Source: Limnomonas spitsbergensis
Lineage: Eukaryota; Chlorophyta; Chlorophyceae; Chlamydomonadales
Direction: 5' to 3'
Assembly: GCA_037349105.1 (NCBI GenBank)
Contig: JAYJMM010000123.1
Coordinates: 2,170,001-2,234,000 of the forward strand
DNA: 64,000 bases
Part shown: positions 35,101 to 46,632 of the stretch, piece by piece
Layout of the letters: every line of letters starts with the position of its first letter
Numbering within the stretch: the stretch's first letter is position 1
Notes under the pieces: model-generated
The model's database searches: none
Seen by the model: only the letters and a program-made list of their open reading frames with translations
Told to the model about the DNA's origin: nothing
Made by a program: the position numbers and the translations under genes

Positions 35101-37275
35101 TGATGGGTGTGATTGACATATGTGGTGTGATGGCCTTATAGAACTGGTCTGGTGTCACTAGGCTGGGCTTGGCCGGGCTGGGCAGGGGCGATAAGGCTGG
35201 CCTTGCAGCCTCGCATTTTGCTGGCTCTGCACCCTTTCTCGTTTCCAAGTTTCATGTAGGAGCTTTGTTTCTTTGCTGCAGGTGTTAGAGGTCCATCTCC
35301 CATGGGGGGACATTTTGCGGTGCCGGGCGGGCTGTCGCCGGCGGGGTCAAAGCCAGGCACGCCGGGCATGCCATTTGACGGTGAGCCAGCATGGTGGTGG
35401 TGGATGGGGGCTGGCATGCTCCCGTGGTTAATGCATGGGTGTGTTTGCTGTTGAGACGACATGAAACGCAAGTCAGGTGAGAAGCGAGGTGCTTTGGAGC
35501 GTCACAAGCCTGTCTGGGCGAATCGGATTGTTTGTCTTGCTGTCGCGTCTGTCGCTGCTGAAACACACGAAACTTTTGATTCAGGAGTGTAGGGGGCATC
35601 AGATAATGTTGATTGGGCTGATTTGGCTGAGCTGGGTATGGCGGAAAGGGCTGGGCTGATGGGGTGTGATGGACTGGGCTGATCGGGTTGTGCTGATGGG
35701 GCTGATTGTGGAGGTACCGAGATGGTCTTTTGAGCTGGGCTAGGCTGATCGGGCTGGGCTGGGCTGGGCTGGCCTGATCGGGCTGGGCTGGGCTCGGCTG
35801 GGCTGATCGGGCTGGGCTGGGCTGGGCTGGGCTGGGCTGGGCTGATCAGGCTGGGCTGGGCTGGGCTGGCCTGATCGGGCTGGGCTGGGCTCGGCTGGGC
35901 TGATCGGGCTGGGCTGGGCTGGGCTGGGCTGGGCTGGGCTGATCAGGCTGGGCTGGGCTGGGCTGGGCTGGGCTGGGCTGGGCTGGGCTGGGCTGGGCTG
36001 GGCTGGGCTGGGCTGGGCTGGGCTGGGCTGATCAGGCTGGGCTGGGCTGGGCTGGGCTGGGCTGGGCTGGGCTGGGCTGGGCTGGGCTGGGCTGGGCTGA
36101 TCAGGCTGGGCTGGGCTGGGCTGATCAGGCTGGGCTGGGCTGATCAGGCTGGGCTGGGCTGGGCTGGGCTGGGCTGGGCTGATCAGGCTGGGCTGGGCTG
36201 GGCTGATCAGGCTGGGCTGGGCTGGGCTGGGCTGGGCTGATCAGGCTGGGCTGGGCTGGGCTGGGCTGGGCTGGGCTGGGCTGATCAGGCTGGGCTGGGC
36301 TGGGCTGGGCTGGGCTGGGCTGATCAGGCTGGGCTGGGCTGGGCTGGGCTGGGCTGGGCTGATCAGGCTGGGCTGGGCTGGGCTGGGCTGGGCTGGGCTG
36401 GGCTGATCAGGCTGGGCTGGGCTGGGCTGGGCTGGGCTGGGCTGATCAGGCTGGGCTGGGCTGGCCTGATCGGGCTGGGCTGGGCTGGGCTGGGCTGGGC
36501 TGGGCTGGGCTGGGCTGGGCTGGGCTGATCAGGCTGGGCTGATCAGGCTGGGCTGGGCTGGGCTGGGCTGGGCTGGGCTGATCAGGCTGGGCTGGGCTGG
36601 GCTGGGCTGGGCTGGGCTGATCAGGCTGGGCTGGGCTGATCAGGCTGGGCTGGGCTGGGCTGATCAGGCTGGGCTGGGCTGGGCTGATCAGGCTGGGCTG
36701 GGCTGGGCTGATCAGGCTGGGCTGGGCTGGGCTGGGCTGATCAGGCTGGGCTGGGCTGATCAGGCTGGGCTGGGCTGATCAGGCTGGGCTGGGCTGGGCT
36801 GGGCTGATCAGGCTGGGCTGGGCTGGGCTGGGCTGGGCTGATCAGGCTGGGCTGGGCTGGGCTGGGCTGGGCTGATCGGGCTGGGCTCGGCTGGGCTGAT
36901 TGAGGTGTGATGTACAGTGTTGGGCTGATGAGCTGATCGGGCATGGAGTGCACTGAGCGATCCTGTCCCCCTGGCCAAGCAATGCAGCACCTCCTCCTCC
37001 ACCATCACCACTGCCTGCCCCCTCCTCACACCAGAACATTCTTACACTATCACTCATGTTTCCCCTTTCCACACCATCGCATAATCATACTATCACACTT
37101 GTATTCCCCTCCCCACACTGCTCTGCCCGTCCCTCCCGCGGTTGCAGGAGGCATGCCGGGCATGCCGGGCCAGGTCGGCGGGCTCCCGCTGCCGCCTCAC
37201 ATGGGAATGCATGGCGGTCCCGGCGGACAAGGCGGCGGCGGAACCATGCACCACCACCACCACCAGCTGCCGCCA

Positions 37276-37307
<32 letters not shown>

Positions 37308-40300
37308 TCCCAACCTGGCGAATTCAATGGAGTATCAGGCAGCTTATCAAGCTGCATACCAGGCGGCATTGATGCAAACGCAGCAGGCGCTAGCAGGACA
37401 GCTGGCGGGCCTGCCTCTCCCGCCGCAGGGTGAGTTTGAGATTTGGTGTGCTGGGCATAGGTTATGGCAGGGGGATGACGAGCGGGACAGCTGGCGGGCC
37501 TGCCTCTCCCGCCACAGGGTAGGTTTGGGATTTTGTGTGCTAGGCATAGGTTATGGCAGGGGGATGACGAGCGGGACAGCTGGCGGGCCTGCCTCTCCCG
37601 CCACAGGGTGGGTTTGGGATTTTGTGTGCTAGGCATAGGTTATGGCAGGGGGGTGACGAGCGGGACAGCTGGCGGGCCTGCCTCTCCCGCCACAGGGTGG
37701 GTTTGGGATTTTGTGTGCTAGGCATAGGTTATGGCAGGGGGGTGACTACCGGTACAGCTGGCGGGCCTGCCTCTCCCGCCACAGGGTAGGTTTGGGATTT
37801 TGTGTGCTAGGCATAGGTTATGGCAGGGGGTGACGAGCGGTACAGCTGGCGGGCCTGCCTCTCCCGCCACAGGGTGGGTTTGGGATTTTGTGTGCTAGGC
37901 ATAGGTTATGGCAGGGGGATGACGAGCGGGACAGCTGGCGGGCCTGCTTCTCCCGCCACAGGGTAGGTTTGGGATTTTGTGTGCTAGGCATAGGTTATGG
38001 CAGGGGGGTGACGAGCGGGACAGCTGGCGGGCCTGCCTCCCCGCCACAGGGTAGGTTTGGGATTTTGTGTGCTGGGCATAGGTTATGGCAGGGGGATGAC
38101 AAGCGGGACAGCTGGCGGGCCTGCCTCTCCCGCCACAGGGTGGGTTTGGGATTTTGTGTGCTAGGCATAGGTTATGGCAGGGGGGTGACGAGCAGGACAG
38201 CTGGCGGGCCTGCCTCTCCCGCCACAGGGTGGGTTTGGGATTTTGTGTGCTAGGCACAGGTTATGGCAGGGGGTTGACTACCGGTACAGCTGGCAGGCCT
38301 GCCTCTCCCGCCACAGGGTAGGTTTGGGATTTTGTGTGCTAGGCATAGGTTATGGCAGGGGGTGACGAGCGGTACAGCTGGCGGGCCTGCCTCTCCCGCC
38401 ACAGGGTGGGTTTGGGATTTTGTGTGCTAGGCATAGGTTATGGCAGGGGGATGACGAGCGGGACAGCTGGCGGGCCTGCTTCTCCCGCCACAGGGTAGGT
38501 TTGGGATTTTGTGTGCTAGGCATAGGTTATGGCAGGGGGGTGACGCGCGGGACAGCTGGCAGGCCTGCCTCTCCCGCCGCAGGGGTGAGTAGGTGGCAAA
38601 AACAGGATTTTCGCGAGGTTTTGGGAGCGGTGTAAATATGTGATGGGCATAAGTTACGGCTGAGGGATGACAAGCGTGGCAGTTGGCAGGCCTGCCACTC
38701 CTGCTGCAGGAATGGATGTGGTGATCGGGCGATGGCCTAGGGCTTGGAGTCACAAGTGTGTTTAACGCTAGGGCTTATGGATGGTGAGCAGGGCAGATGC
38801 ATGGACGATCGTGTTTTCTGGTGGATATGGTTGAAGCTCTATCCTACGGAAAGGCATGGTTTGAAATTGAAACCCACTGCCCTTGAACACCTTCCCCAGT
38901 GGACAGCGTACAACTGGCTGCGGCGCAACTGGGCCTGCCAGGTGGCTACTACCAGAACAACGCGGCGATGGCTGCGGCGGCCGCGGCAGTCAACGGTGAG
39001 CCCTCGCTGCTATCGCTCACGCATGAGGCAGATGTGAAGCATGTAGTTGCATGTGTACAGCATGTGTGATTGTATGAAGCATGTAGTTGCATGTGTACAG
39101 CATTCGTGAAGCACATGTGAAGCATGTGGCATCCTCAGCTACCCCAATTAACCTTTTTCCCCTGCTCTCTTTGATGTGCAGCCAACCAAATGATGGCGCC
39201 AATCAGATCTGTCTCATTAGATCGGGAAGACCGGCGGGGCATGGGCGGCGGGCGCGGCGGCGGCGGTGGTGGTGGTAATGGTGGCGGAATGGGCGACAGG
39301 AGGCATGACCGGAATGTCACTCATGGGGATCGACGGGGGCGCAGCGAACACATGGGCCAGCAGCAGCAGCAGCAGCAACAACACGGGAGTAACCACCACC
39401 ACCACAACAACAACAGCAGCAGTCACCACGGAGGCGGAGGTGGCGTTGGGCACCATCGGGATGGTGGGATGCTCGGCGGCGGTGGGGGGGGGATGCATCC
39501 GCAGCACCATCATAATATCCACCACCGGGACCACCACCACAACATGGGACACCATGGTAGTGTGGGCGGCGGCGGCAACGGCGGCGGCGGGCTTCACGGT
39601 ATGAATAGCCCTCACGGTGGCGGTGGCGGCAACAATGGTGGTGGTGGCGGTGGTGGTGGTGGCGGTGGCGGTGGCGGTGGGTTACATCATAGCAGCAGTG
39701 GGTTGAGCGGGACAGGTGGTGGGGCAGGCCCTCCCGGAGGCAGCGCCGGCGGCGATGATGCGTTTGCTAGCAAGTTCCAGACACTGGAGGAGGTTGTCGG
39801 GCAACTCATGTCTGTGGCGCAGGTAGGTGTGGGGACTTCATGTTCTTCACACTTTACTTCAAATCTAGGAGTAGTTAAAGAATATCGTGTTTGCGGCACA
39901 AGTGCATGTGCATGGACTATGTGTTTCGATTTCGAAGACATCTGACAGATTAGAATCATCCTCCTTTTGATGCATGAAGTTGGGGTCAGGGGGCGGCGAA
40001 GTGTGTGAGGGGGAGGTGGGGTTCAGGGGGCAATAGTGGCGTTGTAGGTTGCTGCGTTTCAAGAATGTCCCATTTGCTTGTAAGGTGCAAGTCACCTGAT
40101 GCACAGGCTTCGCTTGCATTGCATACAGAACACCTTCAATTTGAATTTTTGAATTTTGATCTCCCAGTCCCTCAGACACATCCCTGATCACATCCCTGGG
40201 ATTCCCCAGCCCTGTGAAATTGAGCAAACTCTGATCTCGTCATCCCCCCGGACCTGAATTGCGCAGGACCAGAACGGGTGTCGCTTCCTGCAGCGAAAGT

Positions 40301-43300
40301 TCGACGAGGGCGGACCGTCAGCTGTTGCGATTGTTTTTCCCGAGGTGAGCGTAAAACAGGACGGGAGGAGAGGGGAGTGCCTCACTCGCCTGAAGGTGCT
40401 GGACACCCACACACGCACTTGAGGATAAGGAACATTGGAACACTCAGCACCCTCGTGCTGCCCAGGTCTCCTCACTCGTGCGCTCATGTGCCTCTATGCC
40501 CCAGCGCGCGCTCTGCTGCTCACCTGCCCATCATGAGGCCCTAATGAAAGAATCTCAGGCTACCCGCTGCAACTGCTGTGCAGGAGAGTTTGTTTTCATT
40601 GTACGGTTCTGTTACCGTACCGTAGTTCAAAAGCAAAGCTTATCTGTAAGCAATATCTGTAGGCTTTTCGGTAAGCTTATCTGCTGAGTGGTGTAAGTTT
40701 GCGAGCTTTCCTCCCATGCCTGCTTAAAATTGAAATAGTTTGTGTGGTGACTCGCTTAGCCCCCTCGGCGACCAGGTGCTGGACAAGAGTGCATCGTGTA
40801 CTTATCCTCTCTATCGGAACCTCTTTCAGGTTGAAGACTGCAAGGGCATGTGTGCTAAATGGCTCCCCCCTCCCCCCTCGGTGACCAGGTGTTAGAGAAC
40901 ATTGTGGAGCTGATGGTGGACCCCTTCGGAAACTACCTGGTACAGAAGCTGCTGGACAGGTGCTCAGAGCAACAGCGCCTCGAGGTGGGCTGGTGGACAG
41001 GGTCTGTACTGCACTGAACATGTACTGCCTATGGCGTGTACGACATGGTGTATGTACTTCATGTCATATGTGACGTACTGTGTGGGCATGTACTACACAT
41101 AGTGTGTACTGTACAACGCTGCGTATATACTGCACAGGTCTCACCACCTATCCCCTGCCCCCATGTCGCCCCCTCCAACCTGAAATCTCATGCCCATCCC
41201 ACCCTGACCCCCTCCACACTAAACCCTCGTCCCCACCCCACCCCACCCTGACAGGTCCTCACCCGAGTGGCTGAGAAGCAGCAGCTGGTGCCCGTGGCCC
41301 TCAATATGCACGGCACGAGGGCCGTACAGAAGCTGATTGAGACGCTGTCCAGCCGCGAGCAACGGGAGATTGTCATTGAGGCTCTCAAAGACGGTGAGGG
41401 TGTAGGGCAGAAGGTTGAGACCTTGACTTTTGAGAAAGGGATCATGGAGTCGGTGAGTGGCTAGGGTTGAGACCACCACTCAAAGCTAGGTGCTCTACGA
41501 CAGTGAGGGGAAGGGTGAGGGTGCAGGCTTTGACTCTTTCGTAGGCACTCAAAAGAGGGCGAGAGGTTGGGGTTTAGACCTCAAGTCTTAAACCTGGCGC
41601 TCTATGACAGTGAGGGGAGGGGTGAGGGTTAAGGCCTTGACCCTAAACTAGGCGATGAAATCTGCCGAGGGCACGCAATGAGGATGCCAACAGCCATGGA
41701 CCTGGATGGACATGGTTTCAACAGGGGCGATGGGCTTGTGGTTGTGACAGCGCCAACGCGTTGCAGAGCCAGGCATTGCAAGCAAGGGACAAAGGGAATA
41801 GGAGGGGGGGAACCTTGCCATCACTCCACGTCCGGTGCCTTCTCTCCTCCTGCCCCCTACACCCGTCCTCCACCCCTTTTCTGCCCTCTCCCCCAGCCGC
41901 CCCACCTCCCTTCACCACCACTCTCAACCTACACCCCTCCAGGTGTGGTTTCGCTCATTAAGGACCTCAATGGCAACCATGTGGTGCAGCGCTGCCTGCA
42001 GCGACTAGGACCTGCGGACTCGCAATTCATATACGATGCAGCTGGGGCCAACTGCGTTGAGATAGCCACACACAGGTGAGCGCATGAGAGGGGGAGGAGG
42101 GAGATGGAACATGGGGTGTTAGTGACTTGTGGTGTGGGGGGGGGGGCGGAGGAAGGAGGTGCGTGGGGGGGAGGGTGGGGAGAGAAGGAAGGGGACGCAC
42201 TGAGGGGGGAGGAGGGCAGGGAGATGATGAAAAAGGGCTGATAGGGGAGGGGGGCAGGGAGATGATAGGACAGAGATGGAAGACTGATTGGGGGGAGGGG
42301 GGGGGGAATCAGGAGAGGAGGAGAAAGGGAGACGTTAAGATGAGGGGCCAGGGGGGATGGCAATAGGACACGGGTGTTGTGTGCGCACCCCCCTAACCTC
42401 CATGTCATGTGTTTGCTTGTCCTTATCAGACACGGCTGCTGTGTGCTTCAACGCTGCATCGATTACGCGACACCCCCTCAGAAGAGTGCGCTGGTGGACA
42501 AGATTGCAAACAGCTCCCTGGTGCTGAGTCAGGTGAGGAGCAATGGGAGAGGGGGAATGGGAGGCGGAGGTTCAAACCTGAACCCTGAACCAGTCAGGCG
42601 AGGAGGAAGTGGGCAGACAGAATGTGTGAGAGAGGAAGGCAGGGGTAATGGAAGGAGGAGGAAGTGTGGGGCCTTCCCTCTAGTCCGGATTGTCGCTGGC
42701 TGCAAAATCATTTTGTGTGATGGTCCAGATCCCGTTTGGGGATGAAAGACATGTAGTGCACATGTGGTGGGTGAAGGAGGAAGAGCTGATTCTTATGATA
42801 GGATCCTCGAGTCTGTACACATACCAAACCTCTCAACATCTTGTCCCTTCAACCTGGTATCCGGCTTACCTGACCTGCTTGAGCTTGCCTTTGGCAACTG
42901 CGTCCTTCAGTACATCCTCGTTCCAGGACACGTACCAAACCTCTTGCCCCCTCACCCATCTACCCTACCTGTTTTAGGATCCCTTTGGCAACTAGTTTGT
43001 TTAGTACATCCTCAAGGTAGGTCACGCTCGAAGACACTCAACCCCTCCCCCCTTCACCCTTTTATCCGGCTTACCTTCACCGCTGCAGGATGCCTTTGGC
43101 AACTACGTCGTCCAGTACATCCTCGAGCTGGGACACGTTGAGGCCAGCGGTGCGGTCATCCGCGTCCTGCTGGGGAACATCGCAGAGCTGTCCATGCAGA
43201 AGTTCAGTTCCAACGTCGTGGAGAAGTGCCTCAAGCTGAGTGGGGTGGTGAGTGTGGGCAGGCGGTGCCAAATTCGGGTGTGTGGTCTGATGTGGAGGCA

Positions 43301-43813
43301 TAGCCTTCGAGTAGGGTCAAGGATTGTGCTGTTGGATGCCAGGGTCACTTGTTCACATGCTGATCTCCCAACCTCATATTTTTATCCCCGCTGGTCAACC
43401 GACCCATAGCCCTTTACCCCACTGGTCTCCCGACAACCTGATTCCTAAATTTTGGTGACCCCCTGGCCACATCGCCACACACACACCACACAAAGAGCAC
43501 GAGGCGCTCATCTGTGACATCATGAGGGACCAGCTCCTTTCCTCCTTACCCTCAACCCTACAAGCCGACCCCTTGTTTTCCTAACCCGAAGGATACGGAG
43601 CGTGAGGCGCTGATCCGTGAGATCATGACGGCACAGCTGCTGCCCCGCGTGCTGGGTGATGCGTACGGGAACTATGTGGTGCAATCCATCTTGACGATCA
43701 CAAGTGGCGCCATGCATCAGTTTGTAGTGGATGCAATACGCCCGCACGTCTCAACGCTACGGGGCACGCCGCACGGAAAGCGGATTCTGCAGAGAGTCGG
43801 AGGCAAGCCCTGA
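32176..43813 (+). CDS. PUM: Pumilio-family (PUF) RNA-binding protein
   Basis: Exons: 32176-32328, 32606-32688, 33319-33482, 34191-34274, 35282-35380, 37148-37429, 38900-38995, 39182-39822, 40267-40344, 40889-40984, 41255-41393, 41943-42075, 42430-42532, 43089-43247, 43592-43813. Every junction keeps phase; the product is 843 residues. The N-terminal half is low-complexity (His/Gln runs, Gly-rich) with a [17 protein letters not shown] segment. Exons 9-15 encode eight PUF repeats. Their RNA-facing cores are GCRFLQ, GNYLVQ, GTRAVQ, GNHVVQ, GCCVLQ, GNYVVQ, SSNVVE and GNYVVQ. By the known PUF code, with repeat 8 reading the 5' base, these fit UGUA-N-AUA, the classical Pumilio site. Such proteins repress or destabilise mRNAs through 3' UTR binding in the cytoplasm. 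The gene is split by very large repeat-filled introns. Confidence 0.93.
35640..36905 (+). repeat. (GGGCT)n array with TGATCAGGCT spacers
   Basis: About 1.25 kb of the Pumilio intron 35381-37147 is almost entirely the pentamer gggct, broken at irregular intervals by gatcaggct (or gatcgggct). The sense strand has regularly spaced GGG runs. Minus-strand proline/serine/glutamine ORFs here are repeat artefacts. Confidence 0.95.
37396..38590 (+). repeat. 89-base minisatellite built from an exon end and its donor
   Basis: The last 30 or so bases of Pumilio exon 6 (cagctggcgggcctgcctct then cccgccgcagg) and its GTGAGT donor recur about 13 more times downstream, each copy ending cccgccacagg|gtrggt, then a further degenerate copy near 38668. 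Each unit also has ttatggcag, an acceptor-like site. The three-unit order seen at about 37745-37975 recurs at about 38280-38510, a higher-order duplication of about six units. Confidence 0.92.
42880..43030 (+). pseudogene. Two decayed copies of the start of Pumilio exon 14
   Basis: The exon start gatgcctttggcaactacgt is echoed at about 42888 (gcctttggcaactgcgtcct) and about 42979 (gatccctttggcaactagtt), each followed by a version of cagtacatcctcg. The second has an in-frame TAG. They sit in the intron just before the true exon at 43089. Confidence 0.8.
43490..43550 (+). pseudogene. Decayed copy of the start of Pumilio exon 15
   Basis: aaagagcacgaggcgctcat then ctgtgacatcatgagggacc parallels the true exon start at 43592 (gatacggagcgtgaggcgct, gatccgtgagatcatgacgg). 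It carries base changes and a TGA in frame. Confidence 0.75.
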
Positions 43814-43985
43814 GGTGGTTTTGTGTGGCAAGCCCTGAGGTGCTTTTGTAAGCAAGCCCTGAGGTGGTTTTGAATGTCCAGCCCCACACCCTGGAGCGCT
43901 GAGTCTCGAGGCGGGGTCGATCAGCAAGCCCCGAGGAAGTATTGTCTGGCAAGCCCTGAGAGAGTGTGGAGTGGGAAGCCCTGAG
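43803..43985 (+). repeat. Repeat that copies the Pumilio stop-codon region
   Basis: The terminal ggcaagccctgagg, which contains the stop TGA, recurs about five times in the first 170 bases of the 3' UTR (aagccctgaggtggttttg and variants). The units are about 30-60 bases apart. Confidence 0.75.
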
Positions 43986-44434
43986 CTGTGCAGCTGGGGT
44001 ATCAGGTGTGGCAAGAGGAGGAGGCAGGTGTTGCTGAACATTGCTGAAGGTGCTTGATCAGCCTGCAGCTACAGCTGTGGCAGGAAGGGATGAAGGAGGA
44101 AGTGGGCATGGAGGTTCATGCACGGGGGCACTTGGCTGAGGGAGGCTTACCTGGGAAAGGGCGCACTGTTATATGGCACATCCCTGCCTGCATATTCATG
44201 ATGGATGGGATAGACGCGAGTTGGCTTGGAAGCTGTGGTTTGGACAGGCTGGTCGCATAAGTAAGGAGGGGTGCTGTCTGCCTGAGCACTGGCTTGCGCG
44301 TGCAGGAAAACAACTCTTGTACGGTATATTGTTCTGTGTCTCTTGTATACTTTATTGATGACAGATTTTCTCTGTTGTTCGGTTGGCAATGCCTTGCCTG
44401 CCTAGAAGGCTTTAAGGCGGAGGCGAACAAGAGC

Positions 44435-44439
44435 TGTAA
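44435..44439 (+). promoter_or_regulatory. Candidate poly(A) signal TGTAA of the Pumilio gene
   Basis: TGTAA lies 620 bases after the stop. Another at 43847-43851 is only about 35 bases after the stop and lies inside the stop-region repeat. Confidence 0.3.
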
Positions 44440-45447
44440 CAAAAGTAGACGCTGCGAATGTTCTGATTTTGAGGATGGGGATGTAGCGGCGCCCAGGGGC
44501 TATCATCTGCAGCCTTTTGGTCTCCTGATGTACAGGCCACCCACAGCAAACTAAGGGTCGGTCAAAAGGCTGTTATTCCCTATATATAAACAGACTATGC
44601 TCCACTACTGTTTGATGTGTGTGTGTGGCCGGCTGGGGGCTGCAGGTCATCGATAACTCAACAATGCATTATTCAAGCAGCCGGGTAGAAGCTGCAGCTG
44701 CAGCCCGGGCAGCGATCTGTCTCCCTCAAGCTGTAGTGCCTTGCCGCTGTGTGAAATATGTGTTGTCCTAAGTAGTACTGCCCAACGGCCATGAGGTTGT
44801 ACTGATTGTATTGCACAACGCCCAAAGGTCCTACCAGTGTTGCCCTCAATCCCTAACCAGCCTAGGGTGCGTTTGGCTTTCCCCAAATTGGCAATGGGCT
44901 TTTGCAGTGACAGGCGGCTCCAAGACATAAGCTAGAGTTTATCTTGACAAGGCTTAGCGCCTTAACCACCTTTCGATGATGTGCTGCCCCTGCTTCAGAT
45001 GCTTCTGAAACAGGGCCGCATTGTATATATCGTGGGACTGTGCGTGGATTTATATGTTTTTTAGAGGTTCCCACTTTTGACAGGAAGTATGAAATGGGTA
45101 GGAGAAGCTGGTAAGCAAGCATCCCTGGTTTTCAAATTGCAAGCGTGGGCCTGTTTTCACTGAGTATTCTAGTGGAGTGCAATGCAATTGCATTGCTTCG
45201 TATGACCTATTGCAGGTCACCTCACACCAGGCACGTGCGCTATACATGGACCTGCCATCAGGTGTCGGGGCCTCCCGACAGTCTGTAATCTGCAAGAAGG
45301 AGAATCCGAATGTATCCCGGTACGGATGCATGCCTTTACTTCTGTTGTCTGGGATGCACACGGAGAGAAAGAGATCATCTGAACGGCATCGATTTCAAGA
45401 CGTACGCCCATGCGGGATGAAGTCATTTTTCTCTTACAGGGCTTAAG

Positions 45448-45583
45448 GGGTCTCACTTCCTGGACAGGTGGAAACCAGAGAGTGGAAACCCTGATAACTG
45501 AAAAGAGAAGAAAAACACCCCGGCCTGTAAAGCTGCATGGCCTGACCCTGAAACAGATGGCGGATTATCTGTCAAATATGGTA
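45448..45583 (+). other. Exon-like segment, unidentified
   Basis: A pyrimidine-rich ttttctcttacag acceptor is followed by 45 open codons and a GTAAGT donor. The peptide contains TEKRRKTPRPVKLHG and LKQMADYLSNM. An upstream segment at about 45214-45320, between tgcag and a GTACGG donor, could join it in phase 0. I found no start or end and no family, so this may be a fragment of a gene or an old insertion. Confidence 0.25.
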
Positions 45584-46100
45584 AGTTCTGGTTTTGGCTT
45601 GCGGTCCTAGCGTATTTAGTGCTAGTACCGGGTTGCGGGCACATGTCCCATGCGCCAAATGTGATGCTCTGCTGGGCAGAAAAAACTTCACTGTCACAAC
45701 TTCACTACGGTATGCAGATTCCAAAGAAAGCCCTGTTTTCAATTCATCTGCGACCCTGCAGAAAATAACAAACCGGTAATCTCATACGGTACGACCAGTA
45801 TCAACATGTTTCATATGCAGTGCAGCGATACTTCATGTACAGAAGCCCGGAAATCGACATAAGGTTATATAACATTAATACCAGGGGATTAATACATTAT
45901 AAAGTATAAACATTGGATATAAGGACGCCAATCCCTATTATTATCCTTTTTATGTTAACCCTTTTTACGATACAGCGTGTACAGCATGAGTAGAGCATCT
46001 GAAGCAGCATGTTTGGGGCCATGGAGTCCTGGCAAAATTCCATGGTTAAAAGGGATTTTCTCTTTATCAAAGCCTGACCCCTCGAACACATTAGCTCAAT

Positions 46101-46105
46101 TTACA
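46101..46105 (-). promoter_or_regulatory. Candidate poly(A) signal TGTAA of the repeat-protein gene
   Basis: TGTAA on the minus strand lies beyond both the stop at 46633 and the decayed repeat tail that ends near 46225. Confidence 0.3.
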
Positions 46106-46224
46106 TTCCTATATATGCACAGTTGTGTGTGACTCGTGGTCATCTACACTGCAGCCTGTCTCAGCTTGGATCAGTGCCAAAAAAGCTGATCCTGCCCTGC
46201 TAATGTGGGCGACTGCCAGAGTAT

Positions 46225-46632
46225 AGCCAACTAGGCCGAAACGGGGCAGTCCTCCCCAGCCATCCGCCGCAGGTGTCCCACCAGATCCTGTCACTCTTGA
46301 GGCGCATCCGAGTCCTGAGCCAGGGCCACCTCTGCCGTTATGGGGCAGTCCTCACTGGACATCTGCCGCAGGTGTTGCACTAGATCCTGCCACTCAAGAG
46401 GGGCATCCAAGTCCTGAGCCTGCTCGAGGCTGTTTGAGGCTGCTTCAGCTCCAGTAAGCGAAGGTCGACGCACTGATACAGAGGGCGGCACCGACAGCCC
46501 TGCGAAGGGAGAGGCCACAGGAGCCAAGATCGCCTAGGTGCTGACAGAGTTGGCAGGTGGTAGCCCAGAGGCCTGGATGGCCTGGATGGCCAGCAGCTAC
46601 TCCTCGGTGCTCCAAGAGTCGGCAGGTGGTGG
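46225..46632 (-). pseudogene. Decayed continuation of the repeat protein
   Basis: After the TAG at 46633 the same frame carries on coding recognisable repeat units (PPPADSW, LLAIQAIQAS, SPFAGLS.PPSVSVRRPS, ASNSLEQAQD, EWQDLVQHLRQM, GEDCP). It is interrupted by further in-frame stops. The first stop is one change from the Trp codon found at that place in other units (HASW). It is now probably 3' UTR, or the true end was once further on. Confidence 0.75.

Larger units (their letters stand above)
43814..46224. other. Flank between the Pumilio gene and the repeat-protein gene
   Basis: After the Pumilio 3' UTR this region has a TATA-like ctatatataaac at about 44580, an exon-like segment at 45448-45583 and otherwise no supported gene. 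It is richer in A+T than the genes around it. Confidence 0.5.

Noticed and set aside
36741..37072. Minus-strand ORFs rich in Pro, Ser, Ala and Gln
   Set aside because: They translate the (GGGCT)n array and have no splice or start context.
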